DNA of 64,000 nucleotides from Bacillota bacterium (GCA_003343995.1 QAKE01000011.1:1-64000); one strand, 5' to 3'. Numbered from the stretch's first letter, positions 42,743 to 52,373 are shown. Numbers and translations: made by a program. Notes: generated by a model from the sequence alone, not told the origin.

Positions 42743-43990
42743 ATGTATTGCAAATATTGCGGAAAGAAACTGGAAGACAACGAGATCTGCAGCTGCCCCG
42801 GGGCCCAGGCCGAAGCCGCCAACGCGGCCAAGGCGTCCCAATCTCCCGCCGGAGCGCCCGCCCGTCCCGGCGCACAGGCGGTGCCCAAAGCCCTGCTTGT
42901 CAAGGTGGCCGGCGGCATCGTGATCGTGGTGGCACTGGCGGTTCTGGCCGCCTTTGCGCTGGCCAACAAGGCCACCACGGTGGATATGAAAGACTACATC
43001 CAGGTGGCCTTCAGCGGAATGAACACAGCGGGCAGCGCCGACGTCTCGGTGGATTGGACCGCCCTGGAGGAAGAGGCCCTGGGCGACAGCCAGAATTTCC
43101 TGGGGGACGCCATCCTGCTGGAAACAGCCCTTCAGGTTCAGGCCGATCCGCTGGAAGACCTTTCCAACGGGGACACCGTGACCGTCACCGTCAGCTGTGA
43201 CGAGGCCACCGCCGACCGGATGAAACTGAAATTCGTCAACACCAGTTTGGAATTCCCGGTCTCCGGTCTGGTGGACGGGGTGGAGGCCGACGCCTTTGCC
43301 GACCTGGAGATGCGCTTTGAGGGCATCGCTCCCTACGGCACCGCCACGGTGGTCAACAACTCGGAGGACAGCTTCGTCAAGACCATCTCCTACGCCGTCG
43401 AACCCGCCAGTGGGCTGTCCAACGGCGACACCGTCACCGTCACCGCCCAGTACAGCGAGTACAGCGCCCAGGATGCCCTGCGCTATGTTCCCGAAACCAC
43501 CAAGACCTACACCGTGACGGGGCTGGACGAATATCTCAACAGCTACGACCAGCTGGACGAGGACACCCTGGCAGAAGTGACCCAGCAGTCCAAGGACGTG
43601 ATCAACACCGACCTGCTGTCCGACACCTATACCTACGCCGAGGCCGCCTACGACTCCTACTACGGCTACAACTATGAGCAGGATTCCATCGTGCTGAAGG
43701 ATGTCTCGCTGCTGAGCACCTACTTCGCGGCCAGCAAACCGGACACCAACAACTCCCGCAACAACCTGCTGATCCAGGTTTTCCAGATCACCGCCACCGA
43801 CAACACCAACAGCGACGGCGTGACCTTCTACTACGCGGTGGGGTACAGCGACTTCCTGCACAACGCGGATGGTGGCATCGAGGTCAACCTGGCCGATACC
43901 TACACCACCTGCGGCCATCCCACCACCGACGGCATCTACAACGCGGTCATCGCACCCCTGACCTCCACCTACACCGTCACCCAGGCCTGA
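42743..43990 (+). CDS. Zinc-ribbon, single-pass membrane protein with extracytoplasmic domain
   Basis: This 415-residue protein starts with a zinc ribbon (CKYCGKKL, then ICSC, residues 3-18). An Ala/Pro linker and one membrane helix (about 51-73, VAGGIVIVVALAVLAAFAL) follow. The rest is a long extracytoplasmic part with two similar segments, each holding a LSNGDTVTVT motif. The cytoplasmic zinc ribbon with an exported domain suggests a sensor or anchor. It is the first gene of the kinase-vWA-phosphatase operon (16 bp to the next), so it may supply the external signal. Start ATG 42743 follows GGAGG. The family is not recognised beyond the zinc ribbon. Confidence 0.75.
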   Translation: MYCKYCGKKLEDNEICSCPGAQAEAANAAKASQSPAGAPARPGAQAVPKALLVKVAGGIVIVVALAVLAAFALANKATTVDMKDYIQVAFSGMNTAGSADVSVDWTALEEEALGDSQNFLGDAILLETALQVQADPLEDLSNGDTVTVTVSCDEATADRMKLKFVNTSLEFPVSGLVDGVEADAFADLEMRFEGIAPYGTATVVNNSEDSFVKTISYAVEPASGLSNGDTVTVTAQYSEYSAQDALRYVPETTKTYTVTGLDEYLNSYDQLDEDTLAEVTQQSKDVINTDLLSDTYTYAEAAYDSYYGYNYEQDSIVLKDVSLLSTYFAASKPDTNNSRNNLLIQVFQITATDNTNSDGVTFYYAVGYSDFLHNADGGIEVNLADTYTTCGHPTTDGIYNAVIAPLTSTYTVTQA

Positions 43991-44006
43991 CCGAAAGGAG
44001 CACCCT

Positions 44007-46388
44007 ATGGAACAGCAAATGAGCAGCTACAGCATCAACGAGCTGGAAGAAAAAGCCATGCAGGGCGACGGCCAGGCCGCCGCCGAGCTGGCCCGCCGCT
44101 ACGAGCAGGGCGATGCCCAGACCGAGCAGGACCCCGGCATGGCCCAGTACTGGCGGGAACAGGCTGCCGCCCTGGGCTGGCAGGAGAACGTCCCCGCCCG
44201 AGGGGAGGATGCTGCCCAGGCGCCGGACGCCTCCGAAGAACCTGCCCGGCAGGGCGAGGGCTTTGAACAGTGGCAGGAGGACTATCGGGAGGGCCGGTAT
44301 GACGGGCTGCTCAGCCGCCAGCTTTTGGAGGCCAGCCGGAAGGGCGACCCCTATGCGGCGGTGGTGCTGGCCCGGCGGTATCTGAACAGCGAAGGCCAGG
44401 CCGACCGGGAACAGGCGCTTCCGGTGCTGGAACGCGCCCGCACCCTGCTGGAACAGCGGGTGGCCGGCGGCCGGGACGCCGCCGCCTGCCGGACGCTGGT
44501 CCAGGTGCTGGATCTGCTGGGCCGGCAGTACGCCCAGAGCAATGACCAGAAGATGCTGGAAAAGGCCCAGGACTGCTTTGTGAACGAGCGGGAACTGGAC
44601 GAAAACGCCCTGGACGGCCTGCTGTGGTTCTACCGCGGGCCCGCCAAAAAGATGGCGCCCTACACCGTGGCTTCCTCCATGCTGGAGGAGGCCCGGATGG
44701 AACTGGAGGAACAGGTCGCCGGGCGGCAGGGGATTGCCGGGCGGCTGCAATATGCCCTGTACTGCCAGGAACATCAGCAGAAGGTGGCCGCCGGCGACTG
44801 GCTGCAGATGGCCCTCAAGGCCGAGGACGCCGCCATCCATCCCAACCTCTGCGTCATCGTGCATTACTACCAGGATCTCTTCGCCGGGCGCACCCCCGAC
44901 CGCGAGAGCCTGGAGGCAATCTCCAAAGTCAGCTCCTGGGCCTGCCTGATCCTGGGCGGCCTGGAGACCGACCCCAAGGCCCGGCTGGAATATTTCCGCC
45001 GGGGCGCGGCGGTGGACCGCAGCGTGGAGAAGGCCCAGAGCATGGCCGACCGCTGCGCCGCGCTCTGCAAGGAGGAGGAACAAAAACTGGAACAGGCCCG
45101 CCAACAGGCCGCCCAGGCCCAGGCCCAGGCGGCGCGGGAGGCCGAGGCCCAGCGCCGGCGCCGGGAACGGCAGGAACAGCTGGTGGCCTGGGCCGCCGAG
45201 TACCGCAGCGGGGAATATGACCGGATGCTGGGCAGCGCGCTGCAGACCCGCATCGCGGCGGGGGACCCCTATGCCGCCCTGGCGCTGGCCAAGCGCTACG
45301 GGAGCAGCGACTCCGACACCGACCGGCGGGAGGCCGTGCCCCTGCTGGAAAAGGCCCGCACCCTGGCCGGACAGCGGGAGCAGGACGCCCCCCGGGAGGC
45401 CCAGGCTCTGCTGCTGGAAATCCTGCTGCTGCTGGGCCGGGCATACACCGCCGCCGGCACCGCCCAGGGTCTGACCCAGGCCCGCGACGCCCTGCAGGCC
45501 GCCGCCAAGCTGGACCCCGCCGGCCGCAAGGCGCTGCTGCGGTTCTACAACGGCCCCGCCCGGGCCATGGCGGAATATTCCGCCAACCCCGCCAAGCTGG
45601 TGGAACTGCGGGGCCAGCTCTACCAGGCCGCCGCCAGCGGCGGCGGAATGCTCGACCGGCTGAACTATGCCCTTTTCTGCATGGAAACGGGGCGCAACGT
45701 CCGGGCCCAGGACTGGATCCGGGTGGCGCTGCAGGCCGAGGACGCCCGGAACTACCCCCAGCTGGCCGAGGTGGCCCGCTACTATCTGGCCATCGCCAGC
45801 GGCCGGACGCCGGACAACCGGGAGGCGGTGGAACAGGCCGCCGAAGCGGGCTGCTCCTGGGCCTGCCTGGCCCTGGGTGACCAGGCCGACGACGAGGAGG
45901 AAAAGCTGTCCTACTACCGCAAGGGGGCGGCCATCGACCCCGCCGCCGAGGGGGAGGCCTCCCGGGTGGAGGAGTGCACCGCCAAGCGGGACGCCATCTT
46001 CCGGCAGCGCGCCGCCGTCTACAACGAAAACCTCAACCGCCGCAAGGCCGCCGAGGCCCAGGCCGCCCGCCAGAAGGAGCTGGTCAGCCAGCGGGAAGTT
46101 CAGCGCAGCTGGGTGACGCTGGCCGGCATGCTCTACGGCGGCACCATGGTGCTGCTGGCCATCCTCTGCGTGCTCACCAACATCACCGGCAGCAGCGTCT
46201 GGCTTTCCCTGGGGCGGACCCTCTCCGGCCTGTGGAGCCTGGCCTGCACCGGCGGCCTGGTGGCCCACTTCCTCGGGGTGCGTTTCGCCCCCTACAAAGA
46301 CGAACCCAACCGCCTCTTCAACACCCTTCTCATCGCCCTGATCATCAGCGTTCTGGTTCCCTCTGTGGTGGAAGGGATCTTCCTCTGA
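44007..46388 (+). CDS. Internally duplicated Sel1/TPR-like protein with C-terminal membrane helices
   Basis: This 793-residue helical protein has two homologous halves. The first spans about 90-350 and the second about 395-660. Each begins with a YRxGxYDxxL segment, then GDPYAAxxLAxRY, and a PxLExARTL repeat of Sel1/TPR type. Between the halves is a Gln/Ala/Arg-rich coiled coil (about 350-400). Near the C terminus a second coiled coil leads to three membrane helices (about 706-790). The N-terminal region also has a Sel1-like AELARRYEQGDA unit. It is probably a cytoplasmic scaffold anchored to the membrane, as expected for a partner of the kinase encoded next. Confidence 0.72.
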   Translation: MEQQMSSYSINELEEKAMQGDGQAAAELARRYEQGDAQTEQDPGMAQYWREQAAALGWQENVPARGEDAAQAPDASEEPARQGEGFEQWQEDYREGRYDGLLSRQLLEASRKGDPYAAVVLARRYLNSEGQADREQALPVLERARTLLEQRVAGGRDAAACRTLVQVLDLLGRQYAQSNDQKMLEKAQDCFVNERELDENALDGLLWFYRGPAKKMAPYTVASSMLEEARMELEEQVAGRQGIAGRLQYALYCQEHQQKVAAGDWLQMALKAEDAAIHPNLCVIVHYYQDLFAGRTPDRESLEAISKVSSWACLILGGLETDPKARLEYFRRGAAVDRSVEKAQSMADRCAALCKEEEQKLEQARQQAAQAQAQAAREAEAQRRRRERQEQLVAWAAEYRSGEYDRMLGSALQTRIAAGDPYAALALAKRYGSSDSDTDRREAVPLLEKARTLAGQREQDAPREAQALLLEILLLLGRAYTAAGTAQGLTQARDALQAAAKLDPAGRKALLRFYNGPARAMAEYSANPAKLVELRGQLYQAAASGGGMLDRLNYALFCMETGRNVRAQDWIRVALQAEDARNYPQLAEVARYYLAIASGRTPDNREAVEQAAEAGCSWACLALGDQADDEEEKLSYYRKGAAIDPAAEGEASRVEECTAKRDAIFRQRAAVYNENLNRRKAAEAQAARQKELVSQREVQRSWVTLAGMLYGGTMVLLAILCVLTNITGSSVWLSLGRTLSGLWSLACTGGLVAHFLGVRFAPYKDEPNRLFNTLLIALIISVLVPSVVEGIFL

Positions 46389-46418
46389 TTGCCCAAGGAA
46401 AGGAGCACGGCACCCCCC

Positions 46419-49400
46419 ATGACCAACAAGATCGTCTCGGATTTTTACTGTGATGAAATTGAGGAGATTGCCCAGGAAACCCGCAGCTATCTGGCCGAAG
46501 CCATCCAGCTCTGCGTGGCGGACGGGGAGATCTTTGCCTTTCTGAAAGGGCAGCTTTTGGCCAAAAAGGACGGCGAGCCGCTGACCAGCTGGCGCGTCCA
46601 GCCCAGCTGCCTGCTGCGGGGGGCCGATGATGATTTCCTGCGCCGGTACGCCGACGCCGCCCGGAAAATCGGCCGGAAGCTGAACACCCGGCAGGCCCAG
46701 TACCTGCCCCTGGAGGCGATGCTCCGGGACCGCTTGGCGGGGCAGACCGCCGCCCGGCAGCGGAAGTTTCTGCGGGACGCCCTCACCCTGGACACCGACA
46801 TCTCGGCCCTGTACAACCTGCTGCGCTTCTGCGACAAGGAGAACGAGGTCCTGTGCGACAATCTCTGCCGGCGCTACGGCCTGGACCGGGACCGGTTCTA
46901 CACCGACCTGGGGAGCGTCGCCAAGCAGGCGGTGGAGATCCGGAACGACTATCTGGGACACCGCACCAAAGGGGACAGCCAGAACATGACGAAGGAAGCC
47001 TTCGTGGACTCGGTGCAGGTCTTTGCGGATCTGGCCTCCAAAATGCCGCTGCCCGACCCCGCCCCCCTGCAGGCGCTCTGCGCCCACCGGGACCGGGTCA
47101 TCCGGACCGCCCAATGCCCGCCGCTGCCGCTGGCAGCCCTCCAGCGGGACATCCCCGAGTTTGATCTCTTCATCCTCTGCCAGAGCCGTCTGGCCGGGGA
47201 CTACGACAAGAGGGAAGAGGTGCTCTACCTCCACCCGCTGGCCGAGGTGGCCCAGGTCATGCTGGGCATCCAGAAACAGTACGACAAGGCAGATGACCGC
47301 TTCCGGGAGGAACTGGGGCTGATCCGGGAACACCAGAGCCAGATCGACCATACACTCAACACCATCGCCGAAAAGCTGGATCAGGACCCCGCCGACGCCA
47401 CACCGCGCCCGGCGGCGCCCGTGCCGGTCCGCTGCGCGCTGGCGCCCTTCCCCCGGATGGCGGACTACACCGCCGGCCGTCTCAGTGAGGGGCAGAAGGA
47501 GGAGGTGTTCCGCCGCTGCAACCTGCTGGCCGATCTCTCCTGCTGGCTGCAGCAGGATGGCCGCAGCTTCCTCACCGAGCAGGTGCTGCCCCTCCAGCGG
47601 GGCAGCGGCAAGTGGGTCATTGTGGACTGGGCCACCCGGGTGGAACTTTACCGCCTGGAAACCGACCCCGCCACCCCCGCCGACCGCAAACGGCAGGCCC
47701 ATGAGGCCCGCATCGCCATGAGCCATCTCCACCGCCAGGGGATGATCAAGTACGCCCCCGAGCGGGCGGGGGTGCGCACCTCCCAGACCAGCCTGATGGA
47801 TGTGGTGGCCCGCAACCCCGACAAGACCATCTGCCTGCTGACCATGGACTGGGATTTCTGCCAGGTGCTGGCCAAGCGGCAGGATCCCAACCTGATGCCG
47901 CTGCTGCTGTTGGGCAAGCAGGGCTGTGCGGTCCATCCGCTGCTGCGGGAACTGGTCCGCCGCAACAGCCTGGGCCATCCGGCAGGGGAGGAGAGCGCCC
48001 CCGCGGCGCAGCCCGCCGCCCCCGCCGCCCCGGAAAAATCCGCCCAAGCCCCGGCGATGCCCGCCCCGGCCAAGGCGAATCCCGTCCCGGCCCCGGTCAA
48101 GGCGGCCCCCGCCCCCGAAACCCCGGAGCCGCCCGCTGCCAAGGCGGCTCCCGCCCACACCCCCGCCGACAACCCCCCGGTGGCCTGCATCCCCGAAACC
48201 GGGGTGATGCTGCCCTGGCAGAAGCCCGACGAGGGGATGACGCTGCACACCCGCTCCGGCCGGAAGGTCCGGCTGGGCGCCCGGATGGCCGAGGGCGGGG
48301 AGGGGATGATCTATGCCACCGACGACCCCAACCTGGTGGCCAAACTCTACAACAAAACCCACCTGACCCGGAACCGCCGGGACAAGCTGACCCGGATGGT
48401 GGGGCGCAGTCTGCAGATGCGGGAACTGTGCTGGCCCACCGACCTGCTCTTCCACGACCGGGGCAACCACTTTGCCGGGTTCCTCATGCCCCGGGTGGGG
48501 CCGGAGTACCGGGAACTGACCACCTCCATCCTGCAGCTGGCCAAGCCCACCGTCCAGAAGAACCTGCCCGGCTGGGACCGGCTGGCCCTGGTGCGGGTCT
48601 GCCGCCGGATCTGCCGGATGCTGGAGCAGCTGCACCGCGCCGGCATCCTGCTGGGGGACATCAACCCCCGCAACATCCTGGTGCGCACCGACTGCCCCCA
48701 GGACCCCGCCATCATGGTGGTGGATTGCGACAGCTGCCAGATCGACGGCTATCCCTGCCCGGTGGGCACCCCGCTGCACACCTCGCCGGCCCTGTACAAG
48801 CGGCTCAAGACCGCCAACCCCAGCTACGGCACCTTTCTGCGCACCGACCAGGATGAGGACTTCGCCCTGGCGGTGCTGCTCTTCGAGCTGCTCATGCTCA
48901 ACCAGTCCCCCTACAGCGGCAAAGGCGTCACCGATCTGGGCCAGGCGGTGCGGGAGGGGCGGTTTGCCTACCGCTTTGTCCCCCGGGGCAGCAGCGAGGC
49001 CGCCATCGACGGCAGTGATACCCCCGATGGCCCCTACCGGATGATCTGGGGCAACATGCCCTACCAGACCCGGGAGGGCTTCTACAACACCTTCGCCCAG
49101 GGCAAGCCCCTCTCCGCCCGTCAGTGGGAGCGGGTGCTGGCCTCCTACGAGCGGGAGATGACCACCTCCAACATCTACACCCGGGAGCTGACCCCCCAGC
49201 GCTACTTTGACCCCGACGGCAGCTTTACCGTGGACTTTGTCTGCGAGGAGTGCGGCCGGGAGGCCAACATGCCCAAGAGCCAGTGGGAGAACAACCAGCT
49301 CCACAAACGGATCAACCTCTGCAACAACTGCTTCTCGGCCATGTGGCGGCTGCGGCAGGACCCCCAGAAGGTCATGGTCCACTGTGCGGTCTGCGGCAAG

Positions 49401-49625
49401 CCCTTCCCCAGCAACAAGTGGCAGGCCACCCTGGAGGCCCGCAACCAGGCCAAGCGGGGCTTCTGGCAGGACCGGGTCTGCCCCGACTGCCGCCAGGAGG
49501 TGCAGACCACCTGCCACCGCTGCCACAAGCCTGTCACCGTCACCAACGCCAAGCTGCGCAGCCTGAAAAAGAACAACCGCAGCGTGCTGTGCGCCGACTG
49601 CCTCAACCGCCGCAACAGCGGCTGA
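46419..49625 (+). CDS. Multidomain protein: HEPN-like, PIN-like, Ser/Thr kinase, zinc ribbons
   Basis: This 1,068-residue protein has four parts. The N-terminal helical domain (1 to about 210) ends with RNDYLGH (Arg175, His181), the R-x5-H pattern of Swt1-like HEPN ribonucleases. A segment at about 345-515 has acidic positions (Asp372, Glu409, Asp461, Asp477/479 in LLTMDWDF) arranged like a PIN nuclease. After a Pro/Ala linker (525-585), a protein kinase (about 600-910) has glycine loop AEGGEGMIY, ATP lysine VAKLY (Lys642), catalytic GDINPRN (Asp747, Asn752) and VVDCDS (Asp769/771) in place of DFG. Zinc-ribbon Cys pairs follow (942-1061). The kinase and zinc ribbon match the TerY-P type; the two nuclease assignments are by eye. 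Confidence 0.78.
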   Translation: MTNKIVSDFYCDEIEEIAQETRSYLAEAIQLCVADGEIFAFLKGQLLAKKDGEPLTSWRVQPSCLLRGADDDFLRRYADAARKIGRKLNTRQAQYLPLEAMLRDRLAGQTAARQRKFLRDALTLDTDISALYNLLRFCDKENEVLCDNLCRRYGLDRDRFYTDLGSVAKQAVEIRNDYLGHRTKGDSQNMTKEAFVDSVQVFADLASKMPLPDPAPLQALCAHRDRVIRTAQCPPLPLAALQRDIPEFDLFILCQSRLAGDYDKREEVLYLHPLAEVAQVMLGIQKQYDKADDRFREELGLIREHQSQIDHTLNTIAEKLDQDPADATPRPAAPVPVRCALAPFPRMADYTAGRLSEGQKEEVFRRCNLLADLSCWLQQDGRSFLTEQVLPLQRGSGKWVIVDWATRVELYRLETDPATPADRKRQAHEARIAMSHLHRQGMIKYAPERAGVRTSQTSLMDVVARNPDKTICLLTMDWDFCQVLAKRQDPNLMPLLLLGKQGCAVHPLLRELVRRNSLGHPAGEESAPAAQPAAPAAPEKSAQAPAMPAPAKANPVPAPVKAAPAPETPEPPAAKAAPAHTPADNPPVACIPETGVMLPWQKPDEGMTLHTRSGRKVRLGARMAEGGEGMIYATDDPNLVAKLYNKTHLTRNRRDKLTRMVGRSLQMRELCWPTDLLFHDRGNHFAGFLMPRVGPEYRELTTSILQLAKPTVQKNLPGWDRLALVRVCRRICRMLEQLHRAGILLGDINPRNILVRTDCPQDPAIMVVDCDSCQIDGYPCPVGTPLHTSPALYKRLKTANPSYGTFLRTDQDEDFALAVLLFELLMLNQSPYSGKGVTDLGQAVREGRFAYRFVPRGSSEAAIDGSDTPDGPYRMIWGNMPYQTREGFYNTFAQGKPLSARQWERVLASYEREMTTSNIYTRELTPQRYFDPDGSFTVDFVCEECGREANMPKSQWENNQLHKRINLCNNCFSAMWRLRQDPQKVMVHCAVCGKPFPSNKWQATLEARNQAKRGFWQDRVCPDCRQEVQTTCHRCHKPVTVTNAKLRSLKKNNRSVLCADCLNRRNSG

Positions 49626-49650
49626 TCCGCCCCCGAAAGGAGATTGCCCC

Positions 49651-50325
49651 ATGGAAGATTATATGAAGCAGGAACGGCTGAGCAGCGCCGACCTGATTCA
49701 GAACAGCGCCAACCGGGTGCCGGTCTGCCTCTGCGTGGACGCCTCCTACTCCATGCTGCAGGACAAGCGGATGGAGCATGTGAACAACGGCATCCGCCAG
49801 TTCATCCACAGCTCGGCCCGCGATGCCTATGTCTGCGACTCCATCGACCTGTGCATCATCACCTTCAGCGGGCGGGGCGTCCGGGTGGAGCAGGAGTTCG
49901 CCAACGTCAAAAAGATCGACGGCCACTACAACGACATCCAGCCCAACGGCGGCACCCCCCTGGGCAAGGCGGTCCGCTTTGCCCTGGACAAGATCATCCG
50001 CCAGCGGGACAGCTACGAGGCCTACGGCATCACCAGCTACCGCCCCTGGCTCATCATCATGAGCGACGGCGCCTCGGACGACGATGTGACCGTCATCGCC
50101 CAGGAGGTGCGCCAGATGCTGCAGAACCGCCAGATCAAGGTCAAGTGCATCGGCATGGGCGCCGAGAGCGACTTCCGCGATCTGGCCGCCTTCACCCTCA
50201 ACGGCCAGGTGGACAACTGCGGGGCGCTGGAGATCGAAAACTTCTTTGAATTCCTCAGCCGCAGCGCGGCCGGCCTGAGCAAGGCCCAGCCCGGCGAGGA
50301 GGACAGCTACGACATCAACGTCTGA
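49651..50325 (+). CDS. TerY-like von Willebrand factor A protein
   Basis: This 224-residue protein is a lone vWA domain with a complete metal-ion-dependent adhesion site: DASYS (Asp30, Ser32, Ser34), Thr102 in NGGTPLG and Asp139 in IIMSDG. TerY proteins act with a kinase and a PP2C phosphatase in stress or phage-response gene sets. It sits 25 bp after the kinase gene and 19 bp before the phosphatase gene, forming that triad. It would bind Mg2+ and assemble with its partners in the cytoplasm. AAAGGAG precedes the ATG. Confidence 0.9.
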   Translation: MEDYMKQERLSSADLIQNSANRVPVCLCVDASYSMLQDKRMEHVNNGIRQFIHSSARDAYVCDSIDLCIITFSGRGVRVEQEFANVKKIDGHYNDIQPNGGTPLGKAVRFALDKIIRQRDSYEAYGITSYRPWLIIMSDGASDDDVTVIAQEVRQMLQNRQIKVKCIGMGAESDFRDLAAFTLNGQVDNCGALEIENFFEFLSRSAAGLSKAQPGEEDSYDINV

Positions 50326-50344
50326 AAGGGCAAGGAGAATGCCT

Positions 50345-51079
50345 ATGAATCCCTGTTTTGCCTGCGCGGTGCAGACCGGCAGCGGCCACCGGCAGCGGGG
50401 CACCCCCTGCCAGGACAGCGCCCAGGGCTTTGCCGGGGCGCGGGCCTGCTGCGTGGCCCTGGCCGACGGCGCCGGCAGCCGCCCCGACTCCCACTTTGCC
50501 GCCCGAGCCGTCACCCACAGCCTGAGCAAGGCTCTGGCCGAGGACTTTGACCACTGGTACGCCCTGTCCGACCGGGAACTGGGCACCGCCCTGCTGGATC
50601 TGGCGCGGCAGGCTGTCCAGGCTCAGGCCCCCGGCGTGGAGCCGGCCTGCACCCTGCTGCTCTGCGCGGCGGCGGAGGACCGGCGCTGCCTGGTGGTCCA
50701 CCTGGGGGACGGCGCGGTGCTGGGGGTCGGCCCCGGCGGCGGCATGCTGCTCAGCGGCCCGGACAACGGCGAGGAGGAGAACATCACCTTCTTTGTCAGC
50801 GGCAGCGACGCGGCGGCCCATCTGCGCATCCGGCGGCAGCTGCCCCCCGGCTGCCACACCGTGCTGCTCTGCAGCGACGGCAGCGCCGCCAGCTTGCTCA
50901 ATCCCCGCACCGGCGGGGTGGCTCCCGGGGTGGCGGTGCTGGCCCGGCAGACCGCCACCCTGCCCCGGCAGACCGCCGAAACCTATATGGAGGAGGACAT
51001 GGACCGGCTCTTCCGCGCCCGCACCCCCGACGATATGAGCCTGGCCATCCTCTGCCTGGACCCCGCTGCCGCCCGATAA
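50345..51079 (+). CDS. PP2C-family protein phosphatase
   Basis: This 244-residue phosphatase is compact. Metal-binding residues lie in PCQDSA (Asp24), VALADGAGS (Asp41, Gly42), LLCSDGS and TPDDMSLAIL. HLGDGAVLG supports the fold. It would remove phosphate from Ser/Thr residues, reversing the kinase encoded two genes upstream. The ATG at 50345 has AAGGAG at good distance; the ATG six bases earlier is too close to it. It is the last gene of the operon, with a terminator 8 bp after the stop. Confidence 0.92.
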   Translation: MNPCFACAVQTGSGHRQRGTPCQDSAQGFAGARACCVALADGAGSRPDSHFAARAVTHSLSKALAEDFDHWYALSDRELGTALLDLARQAVQAQAPGVEPACTLLLCAAAEDRRCLVVHLGDGAVLGVGPGGGMLLSGPDNGEEENITFFVSGSDAAAHLRIRRQLPPGCHTVLLCSDGSAASLLNPRTGGVAPGVAVLARQTATLPRQTAETYMEEDMDRLFRARTPDDMSLAILCLDPAAAR

Positions 51080-51086
51080 CCGCAAA

Positions 51087-51116
51087 AACCCCCTGCACCA
51101 GACGGTGCAGGGGGTT
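51087..51116. terminator. Bidirectional terminator between the phosphatase and esterase operons
   Basis: AACCCCCTGCACC (51087-51099) pairs over 13 bp with GGTGCAGGGGGTT (51104-51116), with a 4-nt loop. An A run on its left serves the minus-strand operon that ends at 51132. Confidence 0.87.
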
Positions 51117-51131
51117 CGCTGTTTGTGGGGA

Positions 51132-52319
51132 TCAGTCCAGGGCGGTCAGGGCGTCCAGAACGGCCTCGGCCATCCGGGCGCCGCCCTTCCAGTTGGGGTG
51201 CACCCCGTCGCCCAGGTGCAGGTTGGCCCGCATCCGGTGGGGATCGGCGGGGTCCCGCAGCACCGCGTCCAGGTCCACCACCCGGTCGGCAATGTCGCCG
51301 GTGCGGATCAGCTCGTTGTAGCCGCAGCGCAGGGCCTCGGCCTGGGGCCGCCAGGGGTCTCCGAAAGCACCGAAGGGGGAGATGGTGCTGACCACCACCT
51401 TGCTGCCCCGCTGCCGGGCCATGGCCGCCACCTGGGCCAGGGCGTCATAGATGTCCCGGGCGGTGGGCACCTCCGGCTCCCCGAAGACCAGGCTGTGGGA
51501 GCAGTCGTTGACGCCCTCCATGAGAAAGACGATGTCGGGGGTCATCCCGTCGTAGAGGTCCCGCAGAAAGCGGTCCCGCCCGGCGATGCCGAACTGGTGC
51601 CCCCCGCCGGGAAAGTCCCTGGCGTCGGGGAAAGTCTTTTGGATGCGGTTGCCGGCGATGCCGCCGTTGACCACCGCATATTTCCCGGGATAACGGCGGT
51701 AGAGTTCTTCCATCAGGCTGTCGCTGAAATAGGACATTTGGGTGATGGAGTCCCCGAACAGCCCGATGAGCCGGACCTCCTCCCCGGTCAGCACCGATAC
51801 CTCGCTCAGCCCCGCCACAAACTGGCTGGGGGTGGGGTCGGCGGCCAGCACCGGGGCCAGCTGTGCCTTGAAGGTAAAGCCCAGGGCCTCGGTCTCGTAA
51901 AAGTTGCCGGTCATCTGGCAGCTCTGCCAGCTCTTCCAGGTGGAGGTGGTGCAGACCGACCGCACGCTGGTTTTCTCGCCGAAATACTGCCACACCAGCA
52001 GATCGTCCTCGGGGGTGACCGGCAGGGGGATCTCGTCGGAGTAGGGCTGACTGTTGGGGGCCACCTCGATCCGCTCGCTGCCCCCCAGGGTGACCAGGGC
52101 GCGGGGGGAAAGTTCCCCCGTGACCCGGTTGCAGGCCTGCACCGCCACATGGTCCATGACCATGGGTTGGTCGTTATAGAGGTTGCTGAACCGCAGCCGG
52201 AGCCTGTCCCCCCGCAGGTTGTTGGTGAACAGGCTGCGCTGGGTGATGTCCTCAAACACCGCAACCTCCTGGTTGTAATCCAGCGGGACATAATGCCAGG
52301 CGGGAATCCATTTGCTCAT
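51132..52319 (-). CDS. SGNH/GDSL hydrolase
   Basis: This 395-residue protein has an N-terminal beta-sandwich-like domain (about 1-180), then an SGNH esterase domain. Block I is GLFGDSITQ (Ser nucleophile), block II NGGIAGNR (Gly), block III EGVNDC (Asn) and block V DGVHPN (Asp, His). It would hydrolyse an acyl or acetyl ester of a carbohydrate. There is no signal peptide, so it acts in the cytoplasm. It is the last gene of the minus-strand esterase operon and all four SGNH blocks are intact. GAAAGGAAG precedes the ATG. Confidence 0.9.
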   Translation of the reverse strand: MSKWIPAWHYVPLDYNQEVAVFEDITQRSLFTNNLRGDRLRLRFSNLYNDQPMVMDHVAVQACNRVTGELSPRALVTLGGSERIEVAPNSQPYSDEIPLPVTPEDDLLVWQYFGEKTSVRSVCTTSTWKSWQSCQMTGNFYETEALGFTFKAQLAPVLAADPTPSQFVAGLSEVSVLTGEEVRLIGLFGDSITQMSYFSDSLMEELYRRYPGKYAVVNGGIAGNRIQKTFPDARDFPGGGHQFGIAGRDRFLRDLYDGMTPDIVFLMEGVNDCSHSLVFGEPEVPTARDIYDALAQVAAMARQRGSKVVVSTISPFGAFGDPWRPQAEALRCGYNELIRTGDIADRVVDLDAVLRDPADPHRMRANLHLGDGVHPNWKGGARMAEAVLDALTALD

Positions 52320-52373
52320 GCCGCATCTTCCTTTCTCGGTTTCTGGGGATTGCCCGGCGCGCCGGGCGGGGGC

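Noticed and set aside
43977..49652. A 1,891-codon open frame on the minus strand
   Set aside because: Antisense to the TPR-like and kinase genes. No motif, low-complexity Gly/Leu/Val composition and no ribosome site.
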